DNA of 64,000 nucleotides from DATEPR01 sp036273855 (lineage in GTDB: Bacteria > Actinomycetota > Actinomycetes > Mycobacteriales > Pseudonocardiaceae): assembly GCA_036273855.1 (NCBI GenBank), contig DASUGU010000029.1, forward strand, positions 62,001 to 126,000, read 5' to 3'. The notes beneath the pieces were generated by a model that was not told the DNA's origin, ran no database searches, and saw only the letters and a list, made by a program, of their open reading frames with translations. The stretch's first letter is position 1; each line of letters opens with the position of its first letter. Positions 20,726 through 28,959 of this stretch are shown piece by piece. A program made the position numbers and the translations under genes.

Positions 20726-21346
20726 CTAGAACACGACCGCCCGGCCGAGCACCCCGGTCGCGGACAGCAGGCCGTAGGCGACCAGCACTCCCGTCGCGGC
20801 GATCGCCGTACCCAGCCACCACTAGCGCGCCCGGCCGGCCAGGTTGCACCAGGCGAGCGCGCCGAACAGCAGGCCCTCGATCAGGAACCACGGCTCGTTG
20901 CCGTAGAGATCCTGCAGGTCGGCAGCGCGCCGGTCGACGGACTGCCACAGGTCCGGATACGCGATGGCGAGTTGCCCGTCCAGGCTGAGCACCCGCTGCA
21001 CGATGTCGATGATCGCGTGCATGCAGCAGCCGACCGCGACGATCCAACACAGCGCCAGCAGCCACCGCCGGGCCGCCGGACGCCGCCACAGCGGCAGGAG
21101 CACCACCGGCACAGCGGCCGCGATCAATACGACGGCCGCGCCGACACCGTTGACCAGCCGCAACTCCCCCAGGTGCCCTGGCGCCGGCACCCCCGGCTGC
21201 CCCCAGGTGCCGCCGAGCGCGTAGTAGCCGCGGTAGATCGCGTAGAGCAGGGCCCAGCATGCGGTGACGTACGTGAGCGGGACCAGCGCTCGGGCCTGCC
21301 CTGGCGGTGCCTCGGGTGCCGCAATCGTCCGTTCCGCCCCGGTCAT
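20726..21346 (-). pseudogene. small multi-TM membrane protein interrupted by an in-frame TAG at codon 175
   Basis: The frame reads a 206-codon protein: TM helices around residues 25-50, 65-90, 95-120 and 150-172, then TAG (20822-20824). Without any frame change 31 more codons follow, giving a fifth hydrophobic helix (WWLGTAIAATGVLVAYGLL) and a natural TAG end at 20726-20728. The residues after the stop read like a proper membrane-protein C-terminus, so this looks like a single nonsense change, a sequencing error or, less likely, readthrough. The product up to the stop is 174 residues. The ATG at 21346 is used because the longer ORF (to 21688) runs through non-coding repeat DNA. The family is not firmly recognised. 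Confidence 0.7.
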
Positions 21347-21462
21347 GACCTCACGGTAGCGGCGGTGGTCAAGCGCCTTTTCACTCTCGCGCCGTGTGTG
21401 GGTGGGTGGCTTGGGCTCCGAGGGTTGGGGTTGGCTCGGCCGCTCCCTCCTTTTGATCGTGT

Positions 21463-21545
21463 GATGCCGGGCCACCGCTGTAAAGAGCGCCTTCGGCGTC
21501 GCTTCGCGATTGCTGCGCAACTCTTGACAGCGGAGTCCCGGCATC
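21463..21545 (+). repeat. cloverleaf-like palindrome, copy 1
   Basis: The outer helix is GATGCCGGG/CCCGGCATC and the inner helix CCGCTGTxAAGAG/CTCTTGACAGCGG. It closes on three directly adjacent 4-bp hairpins: CGCC-TTC-GGCG (21488-21498), TCGC-TTC-GCGA (21499-21509) and TTGC-TGC-GCAA (21510-21520). Every base from 21484 to 21524 is assigned to a stem or a 3-nt loop. It is not tRNA-like, since it has no 7-nt loops and no T-loop. Confidence 0.75.
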
Positions 21546-21732
21546 AAGATCGGCTGGGTGTGAGGGAGCGGCGGAGAAGACTGGATCGTCCAGAAAGCCA
21601 GTGCCACCAAGGATTGGGCGGGGTTCGCGCTTCGCCCCGGCAGGACTGCGACTTCGCTCGAACGGGGACAGCCAGGGGATGGGGGCATATCGTCGCTTCA
21701 TTCCTGGCCGCTCCCTCATACCCCAGCCTGCT

Positions 21733-21823
21733 TTTGCGTTGGGTCGTTGCTGTCCAGTGTGGCGAAGCCATCGCGCAGCGACGCGACGAAGGAGCGCACT
21801 GGACAGCGGCGGCCCAACGCAAA
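21733..21823 (-). repeat. cloverleaf-like palindrome, copy 2 (inverted)
   Basis: Read on the minus strand this aligns with copy 1. The + strand arms 21733-21759 and 21797-21823 pair over 27 positions with three exceptions, which are U-G wobbles on a + strand transcript. Inside lie TGGC-GAA-GCCA (21760-21770), TCGC-GCA-GCGA (21771-21781) and a weaker CGC...GCG hairpin (21782-21796). Several stem pairs differ from copy 1 by double, pair-preserving changes. Confidence 0.75.
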
Positions 21824-22109
21824 CCCTCCAAAGGAGGGAGCGGCCCGTACCAACCCCAACCACCGCACGGCCACTTGCCCATCAGCCCTCACGGCAGGGC
21901 ATGCGTATCATGACGCAGCTGGCGACAGCACCGAGCCGACCTGGCCTCGCGGATCAAGGCCCACCACTCACTCCTCCTGAGCGGTCAATTGTCGAATATC
22001 GCGTCGAACGCGGAAGTTACACCGGCCGGCGTGGAAAAACGCAGGTCGGGCCGCGTCCAATCGTTCCGGTGATTGCCCGGATTGAACCGCCGCCCGAGCA
22101 TCTGACGAT

Positions 22110-24176
22110 ATGGACTTCTCCCTCGATTCCAGGCTACGGAGCAGAGCGGCAGCCGTGGTCGCGGCCACCCTGTTGGGTGCGGCGACGACGGCGGCCGTGG
22201 CGAGCGCGGCCACCGCGCCGCACGTCACGTCGGCCGCCACCGTGACGGTGAACGCGACCACCGGCGACGGCACGGTGCCGACTATCGGGTTGGGCGCCAA
22301 CACCGCGGTGTACGACGGCTTCCTGACCGACCCCGCGCTGCCGTCGCTGCTGTCCGCGGCCGGCGTCAAGGCGCTGCGCTACCCGGGTGGCTCGGTGTCC
22401 GACGTCTACGACTGGCAGGACAACAGCGTCGTGCCGGGCACCAGTTTCGCGAACCCGAACGACAACTTCGACAATTTCATGAAGGTCGCGCAGACCACCG
22501 GGGCGCAACCGGTCATCACCGTGAACTACGGTTCCGGAACGGCCGACGAGGCCGCCGCGTGGGTGAAATACGCGAATGTCACGCACAACTATGGCGTGAA
22601 GTACTGGGAAGTCGGCAACGAGGTGTACGGGAACGGCGCCTACGGCAGTTCGTGGGAATTCGACCAGCACACCACGAAGAACGCGTCGACGTACGCCGCC
22701 AACACCGGCCAGTACATCGACGCGATGAAGGCGGCCGATCCGAGCATCAAGGTCGGGGTCGTGCTCACCACACCGGGCAACTGGCCGGACGGCCTGGTCG
22801 CACCCGGTGACACGCAGGACTGGAACGACACGGTCCTGTCCGCGCTCGGCTCGAAGATCGACTTCGTGATCGTGCACTTCTACCCGTCCAGCTCCACCGA
22901 GGCGCAGATGTTGGGGGCACCGGCGCAGATCGCCCCGATCATGTCGAAACTGCACAGCCTCATCGCGCAGTATTCGGGCACCCGGCCGGTGCAGGTGATG
23001 ACCACCGAGACGAACTCCGGTTTCGAGGACGACTCGGCGGCCGCGGCGCTGTTCGCCGCCGACTCCTACCCGACCTGGTTCGAGCAGGGCGCGGCGAACG
23101 TCGACTGGTGGGACGTGCACAACGGAGCGGGCGCGGCGAGCACCGACCAGACCGGCGGCACCGACTTCAACGACGAGGGCATGCTGTCCAACGCCACGTG
23201 CGCGTCGGCCGGTTCGCCGTGCGAGCCGGCGGCGGAAACGCCGTTCCCGCAGTACTTCGGGCTCGCCATGGCCGGGAAGTTCCTCGGCGCCGGTGGCACC
23301 CTGCTGGGCACCACGTCCAGCCAGTCGCTGGTGGCCACGCACGCGGTGGAGGCGGCGAACGGGTCGCTGAACGTCGAGCTGATCAACAAGGATCCGGCCA
23401 ACTCCTACCAGGTCGCGTTGTCCTACAACGGTTACACGGCCGCTACCGGTGGCACCGCCGACGTCTACAACCGGGGTGCCACCTCGATCACGTCCGGCAC
23501 GGCGTCCTCGTCGTCCGTGCTGCTGGCGCCCTACTCGATCACCGTGCTGCACCTGACGAAGGCCGGCACCACGACGACCGGACCGGGCGCGCCGGGCACC
23601 CCGACGGCCAGCGGTGTCACGGCCACGTCGGTCACGCTGTCCTGGCCGGCCGCGACGTCGGCCACCGGCTACCGCGTGTTCCGGATCAGCGGATCGAGCA
23701 GCACGCTGGTCGGCAGCCCGACCGGCACCAGCCTCACGGTCAGCGGGCTGACACCGAACACGGCGTACACGTTCGACGTGGTGGCCGTGGACAGCGTGGG
23801 CAACACGTCGGCCCCGTCGTCACCGCTCACGGTGTTCACCGGCCAACCGGCCGGCGCCACCTGCCACGTGGCGTACTCGGTGACGGTCGACTGGGGCGGC
23901 GGTTTCGGCGCGAACATCGCGGTCACCAACGCCGGCACCACGACCGCGGCCAACTGGACGCTCCAGTTCACCTTCCCCGGCAACCAGGCGGTGTCCGCCG
24001 GGTGGGGCGGCAACTTCAGCCAGGCCGGCAACACCGTCACGGTCACCGCGCCGAGCTACGCGCCGGACCTGGCCGCCGGGGCCGCCACGACGCCGGGCTT
24101 CAACGCCGGCTACACCGGCACGAACCCGGCACCGACGGCGTTCACCCTGAACGGCCAGCCGTGCACCACGGGCTGA
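22110..24176 (+). CDS. secreted GH51-like glycosidase (arabinofuranosidase/glucanase type) with FN3 and CBM2
   Basis: 688-residue predicted secreted polysaccharide hydrolase. The signal peptide (residues ~10-34, ending VASAATA) is followed by a GH-A-clan barrel to ~490. The likely acid/base is E171 in EVGNEVYGNG and the nucleophile E300 in VMTTETNS. An FN3 domain covers ~495-578 and a family 2 carbohydrate-binding module ~585-686, bounded by the usual Cys pair (CHV...QPC). CBM2 suggests cellulose- or xylan-rich plant matter as target; the exact activity cannot be told from sequence alone. The ATG at 22110 has no clear ribosome-binding site. The gene lies 249 bp beyond the structured element. 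Its stop abuts the convergent carotenoid oxygenase stop (TGATCA). Confidence 0.85.
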   Translation: MDFSLDSRLRSRAAAVVAATLLGAATTAAVASAATAPHVTSAATVTVNATTGDGTVPTIGLGANTAVYDGFLTDPALPSLLSAAGVKALRYPGGSVSDVYDWQDNSVVPGTSFANPNDNFDNFMKVAQTTGAQPVITVNYGSGTADEAAAWVKYANVTHNYGVKYWEVGNEVYGNGAYGSSWEFDQHTTKNASTYAANTGQYIDAMKAADPSIKVGVVLTTPGNWPDGLVAPGDTQDWNDTVLSALGSKIDFVIVHFYPSSSTEAQMLGAPAQIAPIMSKLHSLIAQYSGTRPVQVMTTETNSGFEDDSAAAALFAADSYPTWFEQGAANVDWWDVHNGAGAASTDQTGGTDFNDEGMLSNATCASAGSPCEPAAETPFPQYFGLAMAGKFLGAGGTLLGTTSSQSLVATHAVEAANGSLNVELINKDPANSYQVALSYNGYTAATGGTADVYNRGATSITSGTASSSSVLLAPYSITVLHLTKAGTTTTGPGAPGTPTASGVTATSVTLSWPAATSATGYRVFRISGSSSTLVGSPTGTSLTVSGLTPNTAYTFDVVAVDSVGNTSAPSSPLTVFTGQPAGATCHVAYSVTVDWGGGFGANIAVTNAGTTTAANWTLQFTFPGNQAVSAGWGGNFSQAGNTVTVTAPSYAPDLAAGAATTPGFNAGYTGTNPAPTAFTLNGQPCTTG

Positions 24177-25628
24177 TCAGGCGGTTCCGCCGCTGAGGTA
24201 CTGCCCGTGGAACCCGAACGGGATCGGGTGCGGGACGTCGGCCCTGGCGATCTCCTGCCAGTTGCCGGCGTCCAGCACCAGCACGAAGGAGTGCCCGCCG
24301 GTCGAGTCCAGCACCACCGACAGCACCACGCCGTCGTCCTCGCCGTCGCTGCCCGGCGCCGGCACGAACACCGGTTCGCCCGGGTAGCAGCCGGTCTGGT
24401 GCCACACCTGCTCGGTGCGGTCGGTCACGTCGAGCTTGACGAGCTGGTTGAAGAAGTCCCGTCCGGTGGCGGTGCCTGCGTTGCGGCAGCCTACGCCGTA
24501 GGCGTAGCGGTACGGGCGCCCGTTGTGGCTGTCGTACGCGATCCTCGGTAGCTCGAAAGCCTGCTGGGACAACGGTTCGCTGCGTACCGTGTCGCCGTCC
24601 AGGTCCATCCGGTAGCGGGTGGGCACCGGCTTCGGGATCGGGTCGCCGGCCCGCAGGTGGTCCAGGTACAGCGCGTCGATGACGGTGGCGTCGGTGTAGG
24701 AACTCGCGTCCACGACGAGTTCGTTGCCCTCGACGTAGGCGTTGATGTGGTGGAAGGCGAAGAACGGCTCGGCCCGGTAGGTGCCGCGCACCGAACCGTC
24801 GGACAGCCGGATCACCACGAACTTGGTGCCCAGTTCCGGGCGCCACCGGTAGTTCTCGATGAACGGCTTGCCGTGCAGCAGCAGGCTCAGCGGGTTGACC
24901 ACGAACGGGAACACCGCGAGCACCACGTAGTCCTCGGTGATGCCGAAGCTGTGCAGGTAACCGGGCTGGGCGTCGGGGATCGACGCGATCAGTTCGCGGG
25001 TCATCGTGCCCGGCCGCTGCCGGTACACCAGGTACTCGCTGTTGCGGCCGAAGCGCAGCACGTAGTTGATCAGGTCGGTGGTGCCCGGCGCCTGGTGCGG
25101 GTGGGCCGTGGTGACCTGACCGTCCAGCGAGTCCTGGTAGTCGTTGATGCCCACGGTGGCCAGGGTGTCCGGGTCGAACCGGACGGCGATGGGCACCTCG
25201 GTGAGTGCGGCCATGCCGCCGTCCATCGGCACCACGTTGACGCCCGCGTTCCCGGAGAACTCCGCACCGCCCGCGAACCGCGTGACGTAGCGGGCGAAGA
25301 TCGACCGGCACGGGTCGGTGGCGAACTCGCTGTACTCGATCCGGCCCGCCTGCGCGGCGCGCTCGCCCGGGGTGTCCAGGAACCGGTTGGAATAGCGGAC
25401 CTCACCGTCGCCGAAGGCGAACCGGTGCAGCATCGCCTGGCCGTCGAACCAGTGCCGGTACGCCTGGGCGCCCGCCTCGAACCGGGCCGGGCCGTTGCGG
25501 ATCAGGTCACCGGTCAGCCAGCCGGGCAGCGTGCCCCGGACGGGCAGCGTGACGTCGTCGGACTCGGTGGGCAGGGTGGTGAAGCCGGGCAGGTAGGACA
25601 CGGCCCGTGCCGGCGACTCGGTGCTCAT
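24177..25628 (-). CDS. carotenoid cleavage oxygenase (RPE65/CCD family)
   Basis: 483-residue non-haem iron dioxygenase that cleaves carotenoid or related polyene double bonds. The four iron-binding His regions are visible: TTAHPHQAPG (His at 176/178), YLHSFGIT, FAFHHINAY and the C-terminal FGFHGQYL. GTLPGWLTGDLIRNGPARFE is the family N-terminal signature. The ATG at 25628 follows an AGAGGGG site; the longer ORF to 25727 would translate the promoter. Regulation is suggested by tandem AACACTGTT repeats overlapping a good promoter. No carotenoid biosynthesis gene is in the window, so the substrate is unknown. Confidence 0.92.
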   Translation of the reverse strand: MSTESPARAVSYLPGFTTLPTESDDVTLPVRGTLPGWLTGDLIRNGPARFEAGAQAYRHWFDGQAMLHRFAFGDGEVRYSNRFLDTPGERAAQAGRIEYSEFATDPCRSIFARYVTRFAGGAEFSGNAGVNVVPMDGGMAALTEVPIAVRFDPDTLATVGINDYQDSLDGQVTTAHPHQAPGTTDLINYVLRFGRNSEYLVYRQRPGTMTRELIASIPDAQPGYLHSFGITEDYVVLAVFPFVVNPLSLLLHGKPFIENYRWRPELGTKFVVIRLSDGSVRGTYRAEPFFAFHHINAYVEGNELVVDASSYTDATVIDALYLDHLRAGDPIPKPVPTRYRMDLDGDTVRSEPLSQQAFELPRIAYDSHNGRPYRYAYGVGCRNAGTATGRDFFNQLVKLDVTDRTEQVWHQTGCYPGEPVFVPAPGSDGEDDGVVLSVVLDSTGGHSFVLVLDAGNWQEIARADVPHPIPFGFHGQYLSGGTA

Positions 25629-25661
25629 TCGTGGGTTCCCCTCTCTGGACCCGGTAACTGG

Positions 25662-25699
25662 AACACTGTTATAAAACACTGTTTTGAAACTCCTGTCAA
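25662..25699 (-). promoter_or_regulatory. carotenoid oxygenase promoter with tandem operator repeats
   Basis: On the minus strand TTGACA (25694-25699) and TTTATA (25670-25675) form a -35/-10 pair with an 18-bp spacer. Two exact copies of AACACTGTT (25662-25670 and 25675-25683, + strand), each itself a 4-1-4 palindrome, cover the -10 and the adjacent spacer. This is the position expected for repression. No adjacent regulator gene is obvious. Confidence 0.7.
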
Positions 25700-25774
25700 G
25701 GGGTAGCCAGCGCCACACCGGCAGCATCGCGCCGGTCCCATAAGCTGGCCGGAGGCGATCACGAAGGAGCAGTC

Positions 25775-26992
25775 ATGACGTACTCGGCCCTGTCCCACCT
25801 CGACTGTTCGCGGACGGGCGAGCGCTACGAGGCCGATGTCGTCCAGGGCGTGAGCTCGGCGGGCGTGCCGCTGCTGGCCCGGTACGACCTGTCCCGGGTC
25901 GCCGCATCCGTGACCCCGGCCGACATCGCCGGCCGGCCACCGGACCTGTGGCGCTACCACGAGGTGCTGCCGGTGCGCGACCCGGCGAACGTGGTCACCC
26001 TCGGCGAGGGCATGACGCCGCTGCTGCCCCTGCGGGCCTACGGCGACACCATCGGGCTGCCGCACCTGCTGATGAAGGACGAGGGCGTCATCCCCACCGG
26101 CACGTTCAAGGCCCGCGGTGCCGCGGTCGGCGTGTCCAGGGCGGCCGAACTCGGCATCAAGGGCGTCGCGATGCCGACCAACGGCAACGCGGGCGCCGCC
26201 TGGGCCACCTACGCGGCCCGCGCCGGCATGCGCAGCCTCATCGCGATGCCAGTCAGCGCCCCGGAGATCACCCGGGCCGAGTGCGCCGTGGCCGGCGCCG
26301 AGCTCTACCTGGTCGACGGCCTGATCGGCGACGCCGGCAAGTTGATCAACACCGCCGTCGGCGCCCGTGGCGGCTACCAGGAGGTCTCCACCCTCAAGGA
26401 GCCGTACCGGCTGGAGGGCAAGAAGACCATGGGCTACGAGATCGCCGAGCAGCTCGGCTGGCGGATGCCCGACGTCATCCTCTACCCGGCGGGCGGCGGC
26501 GTCGGCCTCATCGGCATCCACAAGGCCATCGGCGAGCTGCGCGAACTGGGCTGGATCGGCGACAAGGTGCCCCGGCTGGTGGCCGTGCAGGCCGAGGGCT
26601 GCGCGCCGATCGTGCGGGCGTTCGAGTCCGGCGCCGAGGTCAGCGAACCGTGGCCGGACGCGCACACGGTCGCCTTCGGCATCACGGTGCCCAAGGCGCT
26701 GGGTGACTTCCTGATGTTGCGGGCCATCCGGGAGACCGAGGGCACCGCGATCGCGGTCAGCGACGACGCGCTGCTCGCCGAGCAGCGCAGGGTGGCTGGC
26801 GAGGAGGGCGTGTTCATCTGTCCGGAGGGCGCCGCCTGTCTGGCCGCCGCGCGCCAACTGCGGGACGGCGGCTGGCTGGCCGAGGCCGACGAGGTGGTCA
26901 TCCTCAACACCGGCATGGGTCTGAAGTACCCGGAGACCGTGCCGGTGGACGTGCCGACACTGCCGGTCGACGGCGAGATCCCGGTCCACTGA
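25775..26992 (+). CDS. thrC: threonine synthase
   Basis: 405-residue PLP enzyme converting O-phosphohomoserine to threonine. The N-terminus (LSHLDCSRTGERYEADVVQGVSSAG) is the short zinc-ribbon-like start of this ThrC subclass with only one Cys. The PLP lysine is probably K112 in PTGTFKARGA, and the Gly-rich phosphate loop is PAGGGVGLIGI. Start is at 25775 with GAAGGAG upstream. The gene stands alone rather than with hom/thrB, and its stop overlaps the next start (TGATG). This arrangement suggests a secondary ThrC or ThrC-like enzyme, so the exact substrate is less certain than the fold. Confidence 0.85.
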   Translation: MTYSALSHLDCSRTGERYEADVVQGVSSAGVPLLARYDLSRVAASVTPADIAGRPPDLWRYHEVLPVRDPANVVTLGEGMTPLLPLRAYGDTIGLPHLLMKDEGVIPTGTFKARGAAVGVSRAAELGIKGVAMPTNGNAGAAWATYAARAGMRSLIAMPVSAPEITRAECAVAGAELYLVDGLIGDAGKLINTAVGARGGYQEVSTLKEPYRLEGKKTMGYEIAEQLGWRMPDVILYPAGGGVGLIGIHKAIGELRELGWIGDKVPRLVAVQAEGCAPIVRAFESGAEVSEPWPDAHTVAFGITVPKALGDFLMLRAIRETEGTAIAVSDDALLAEQRRVAGEEGVFICPEGAACLAAARQLRDGGWLAEADEVVILNTGMGLKYPETVPVDVPTLPVDGEIPVH

Positions 26993-28959
26993 TGGCGATC
27001 GGACCGGACGACCTCACCGCGCTCAGCCTGGCGGGCTCGCCGTCGCTGGCCCCGGACGGCGGCAGCGCCGTGGTGGCCGTGCAGACCGTCGACCTGGTCG
27101 AGCAGGAGTACCGCAGGCAGCTCTGGACCTGCCAGCCGGACGCCTCCCCCGAACCACTCACCCCGGCCGGCGGGTGGTCGGACTCGGTGCCGACGCATTC
27201 CCCGGACGGCAGCCGCATCGCCCTTCTGTCCACTCGGGACGGTCGACGGCAGGTGCACGTCGCCGACCCGGATACCGGTGCGGTGCGGGCGCTGCCCGTC
27301 CCGGAGGGCAAGGCCGTCGCGGTCGCGTGGCTGGACGACCACCGGCTGGTCGCCACCGTCGAACACGCCCCCGAGCTGGATCCCGGCGCACCGGTGATCG
27401 TGGAATGGTTGCGCTACAAGCGGGACGGCAGCCCGAACTTCGTCGAGCCCACCCACGAACTGTGGCTGCTCGACCTGGCCGAGCCCGCCACTCGGCTGGC
27501 CGAGCTGTCCGGCCGGTTCGCCGGCCTGGTCACCGTGCGCGGCCGGGTGGTCTATGCGCTGGAGGAGCGGCATTCCGACCGCCCCTACCCCGGCACCGAC
27601 TTCCGTTCCCTCGACCCGGCCACCGGCGCCGACGAGCTGCTCTGGCGCTGCCCGGCCATGGTCGCCGGATTCACCGCGACGGACCTGTCCGGTGACCTGA
27701 TCGTGGTGAGCAGCATGGCGGCCGGGCACAGCTCCGTGCCGCCGAAGCTGTGGCTGGTGCGCGACGGCGAAGCGGTGCCGGTGTTCCCGGACGCCGACCT
27801 GGACTGCGACCGGGCCATCCTGGGCGACAGCAGACTGCTCGGCAGGCACGCGGTGATCCAGCCGGTGTCCGGCAGCGACGACGTGGTGTTCGTGGCGACG
27901 GTCGGTGAGGAGGCCGCGCTGTTCACCGGTGCCCCGACCGGTGCTGGTGCCCCCGTGCGGATCACGCCGGAGGGCTGCTCGGTCACCGACTTCTCCCCGG
28001 CCCACCACGGGCAGGTCGCGGCCTGCCTGGAGTCGCCAACCCGGCCGGTCGAGGTCCACCTGGTGGGCCTGGCGCCGGGGACACCGAAGCGGATCTCCGA
28101 CCTCAACGACGACTGGACCGGCCAGGCCGCACCGGTGGACGCCGAGCGGATCACCGTGGCCGGCGGTGACGGCACCGAACTGCACGCCATGCTCTACCGG
28201 TCGGCTGGCGCGGCGGCCGGCCCGCTGGTGCTGCGCGTGCACGGCGGCCCGCACCTGGCCTGGGGCGCCGCGTTCGACGTGGAGAACCAGTCCCTGGTCA
28301 GCGCCGGATACCGGGTGCTGCAACCGAATCCACGCGGCAGCGCCGGGCGGGGCGCGGTGTTCCGGGCCGGCACCGTCGGCGACTGGGGCGGCACCGACCA
28401 CGCCGACCTGATGGCGTTCGCCGACTGGGCCGTGGCCACCGGCGTCGCCGACCCGGACCGGCTGTACCTGACCGGCGGCAGCTACGGCGGATTCCTCACC
28501 AACTGGACCCTGACCAGGACGCAGCGCTTCCGGGCCGCCGTGTCCGAGCGGTCGATCTCCAACTTCCTGTCCAAGCTGGGCACGTCGGACAACGGCTTCA
28601 CCGTCAACCGGTTCGAGCTGGGCGGTGCCGACGTGTTCGACGACGGCGCCGCCGCGCTGCTGGACCTGTCCCCGCTGCGGCACGCGTCGGCGATCACCAC
28701 GCCGCTGCTGCTGATCCACGGCGAGGAGGACTACCGCTGCCCGATCGAGCAGTCCGAGCAGCTGTTCGTGGCGCTGCGCAGGCTCGGCGTGCCGGCCCGG
28801 TTCGCCCGGTTCCCCGGCGAGAGCCACAACCTGGCCACCGCCGGCCGCCCGGACCACCGCATCACCCGGCTACGGATGATCATCGCCTGGCTGGGCGAGC
28901 ACGGTGAGCCGGATCAGCGGGCCAGCCGCTCCGCGAGCCAGGCCAGCGCCAGCGGGTAG
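26992..28959 (+). CDS. S9 family (prolyl oligopeptidase-like) serine peptidase
   Basis: 655-residue cytoplasmic peptidase. An N-terminal beta-propeller (residues ~1-390, with repeated blade motifs such as PTHSPDGSRIALLS) precedes an alpha/beta-hydrolase domain. The catalytic triad is S497 in GGSYGG, D580 in HGEEDYRCP and H612 in GESHNL. The order and spacing match acylaminoacyl-peptidase-type S9C enzymes. No signal peptide. The ATG overlaps the thrC stop, so it is translationally coupled. The last 46 bp overlap the 3' end of the convergent esterase gene. Confidence 0.93.
   Translation: MAIGPDDLTALSLAGSPSLAPDGGSAVVAVQTVDLVEQEYRRQLWTCQPDASPEPLTPAGGWSDSVPTHSPDGSRIALLSTRDGRRQVHVADPDTGAVRALPVPEGKAVAVAWLDDHRLVATVEHAPELDPGAPVIVEWLRYKRDGSPNFVEPTHELWLLDLAEPATRLAELSGRFAGLVTVRGRVVYALEERHSDRPYPGTDFRSLDPATGADELLWRCPAMVAGFTATDLSGDLIVVSSMAAGHSSVPPKLWLVRDGEAVPVFPDADLDCDRAILGDSRLLGRHAVIQPVSGSDDVVFVATVGEEAALFTGAPTGAGAPVRITPEGCSVTDFSPAHHGQVAACLESPTRPVEVHLVGLAPGTPKRISDLNDDWTGQAAPVDAERITVAGGDGTELHAMLYRSAGAAAGPLVLRVHGGPHLAWGAAFDVENQSLVSAGYRVLQPNPRGSAGRGAVFRAGTVGDWGGTDHADLMAFADWAVATGVADPDRLYLTGGSYGGFLTNWTLTRTQRFRAAVSERSISNFLSKLGTSDNGFTVNRFELGGADVFDDGAAALLDLSPLRHASAITTPLLLIHGEEDYRCPIEQSEQLFVALRRLGVPARFARFPGESHNLATAGRPDHRITRLRMIIAWLGEHGEPDQRASRSASQASASG

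Larger units (their letters stand above)
21423..21861. mobile_element. ~440 bp inverted-repeat-bounded, non-coding structured element (MITE/REPIN-like)
   Basis: The ends are imperfect inverted repeats. The left copy (21423-21455) contains GGTTGGGGTTGG and GGCCGCTCCCTCC; the right copy (21829-21861) carries their complements in order. Two internal arms (GAGGGAGCGG at 21562-21571, GGCCGCTCCCTC at 21706-21717) split it into two modules, each bounded by inverted arms and each holding one palindromic core. The cores (21463-21545 and 21733-21823) are homologous but inverted. No transposase or credible ORF is present. The flanking gap 21347-22109 separates two divergent genes and otherwise holds nothing recognisable. 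Confidence 0.7.

Noticed and set aside
21463..21545. tRNA or tRNA-like gene suggested by the cloverleaf
   Set aside because: Stems are 4 bp with 3-nt loops. There is no 7-nt anticodon or T-loop and no GTTC-type motif at the right place.
20822..21688. 288-residue version of the interrupted membrane protein
   Set aside because: Its first ~114 residues translate the structured repeat element. The ATG at 21346 gives the natural N-terminus.
21347..22109. Insertion sequence or prophage remnant
   Set aside because: Terminal inverted repeats are present, but no transposase, integrase or phage gene fragment can be read; kept only as a non-autonomous element.
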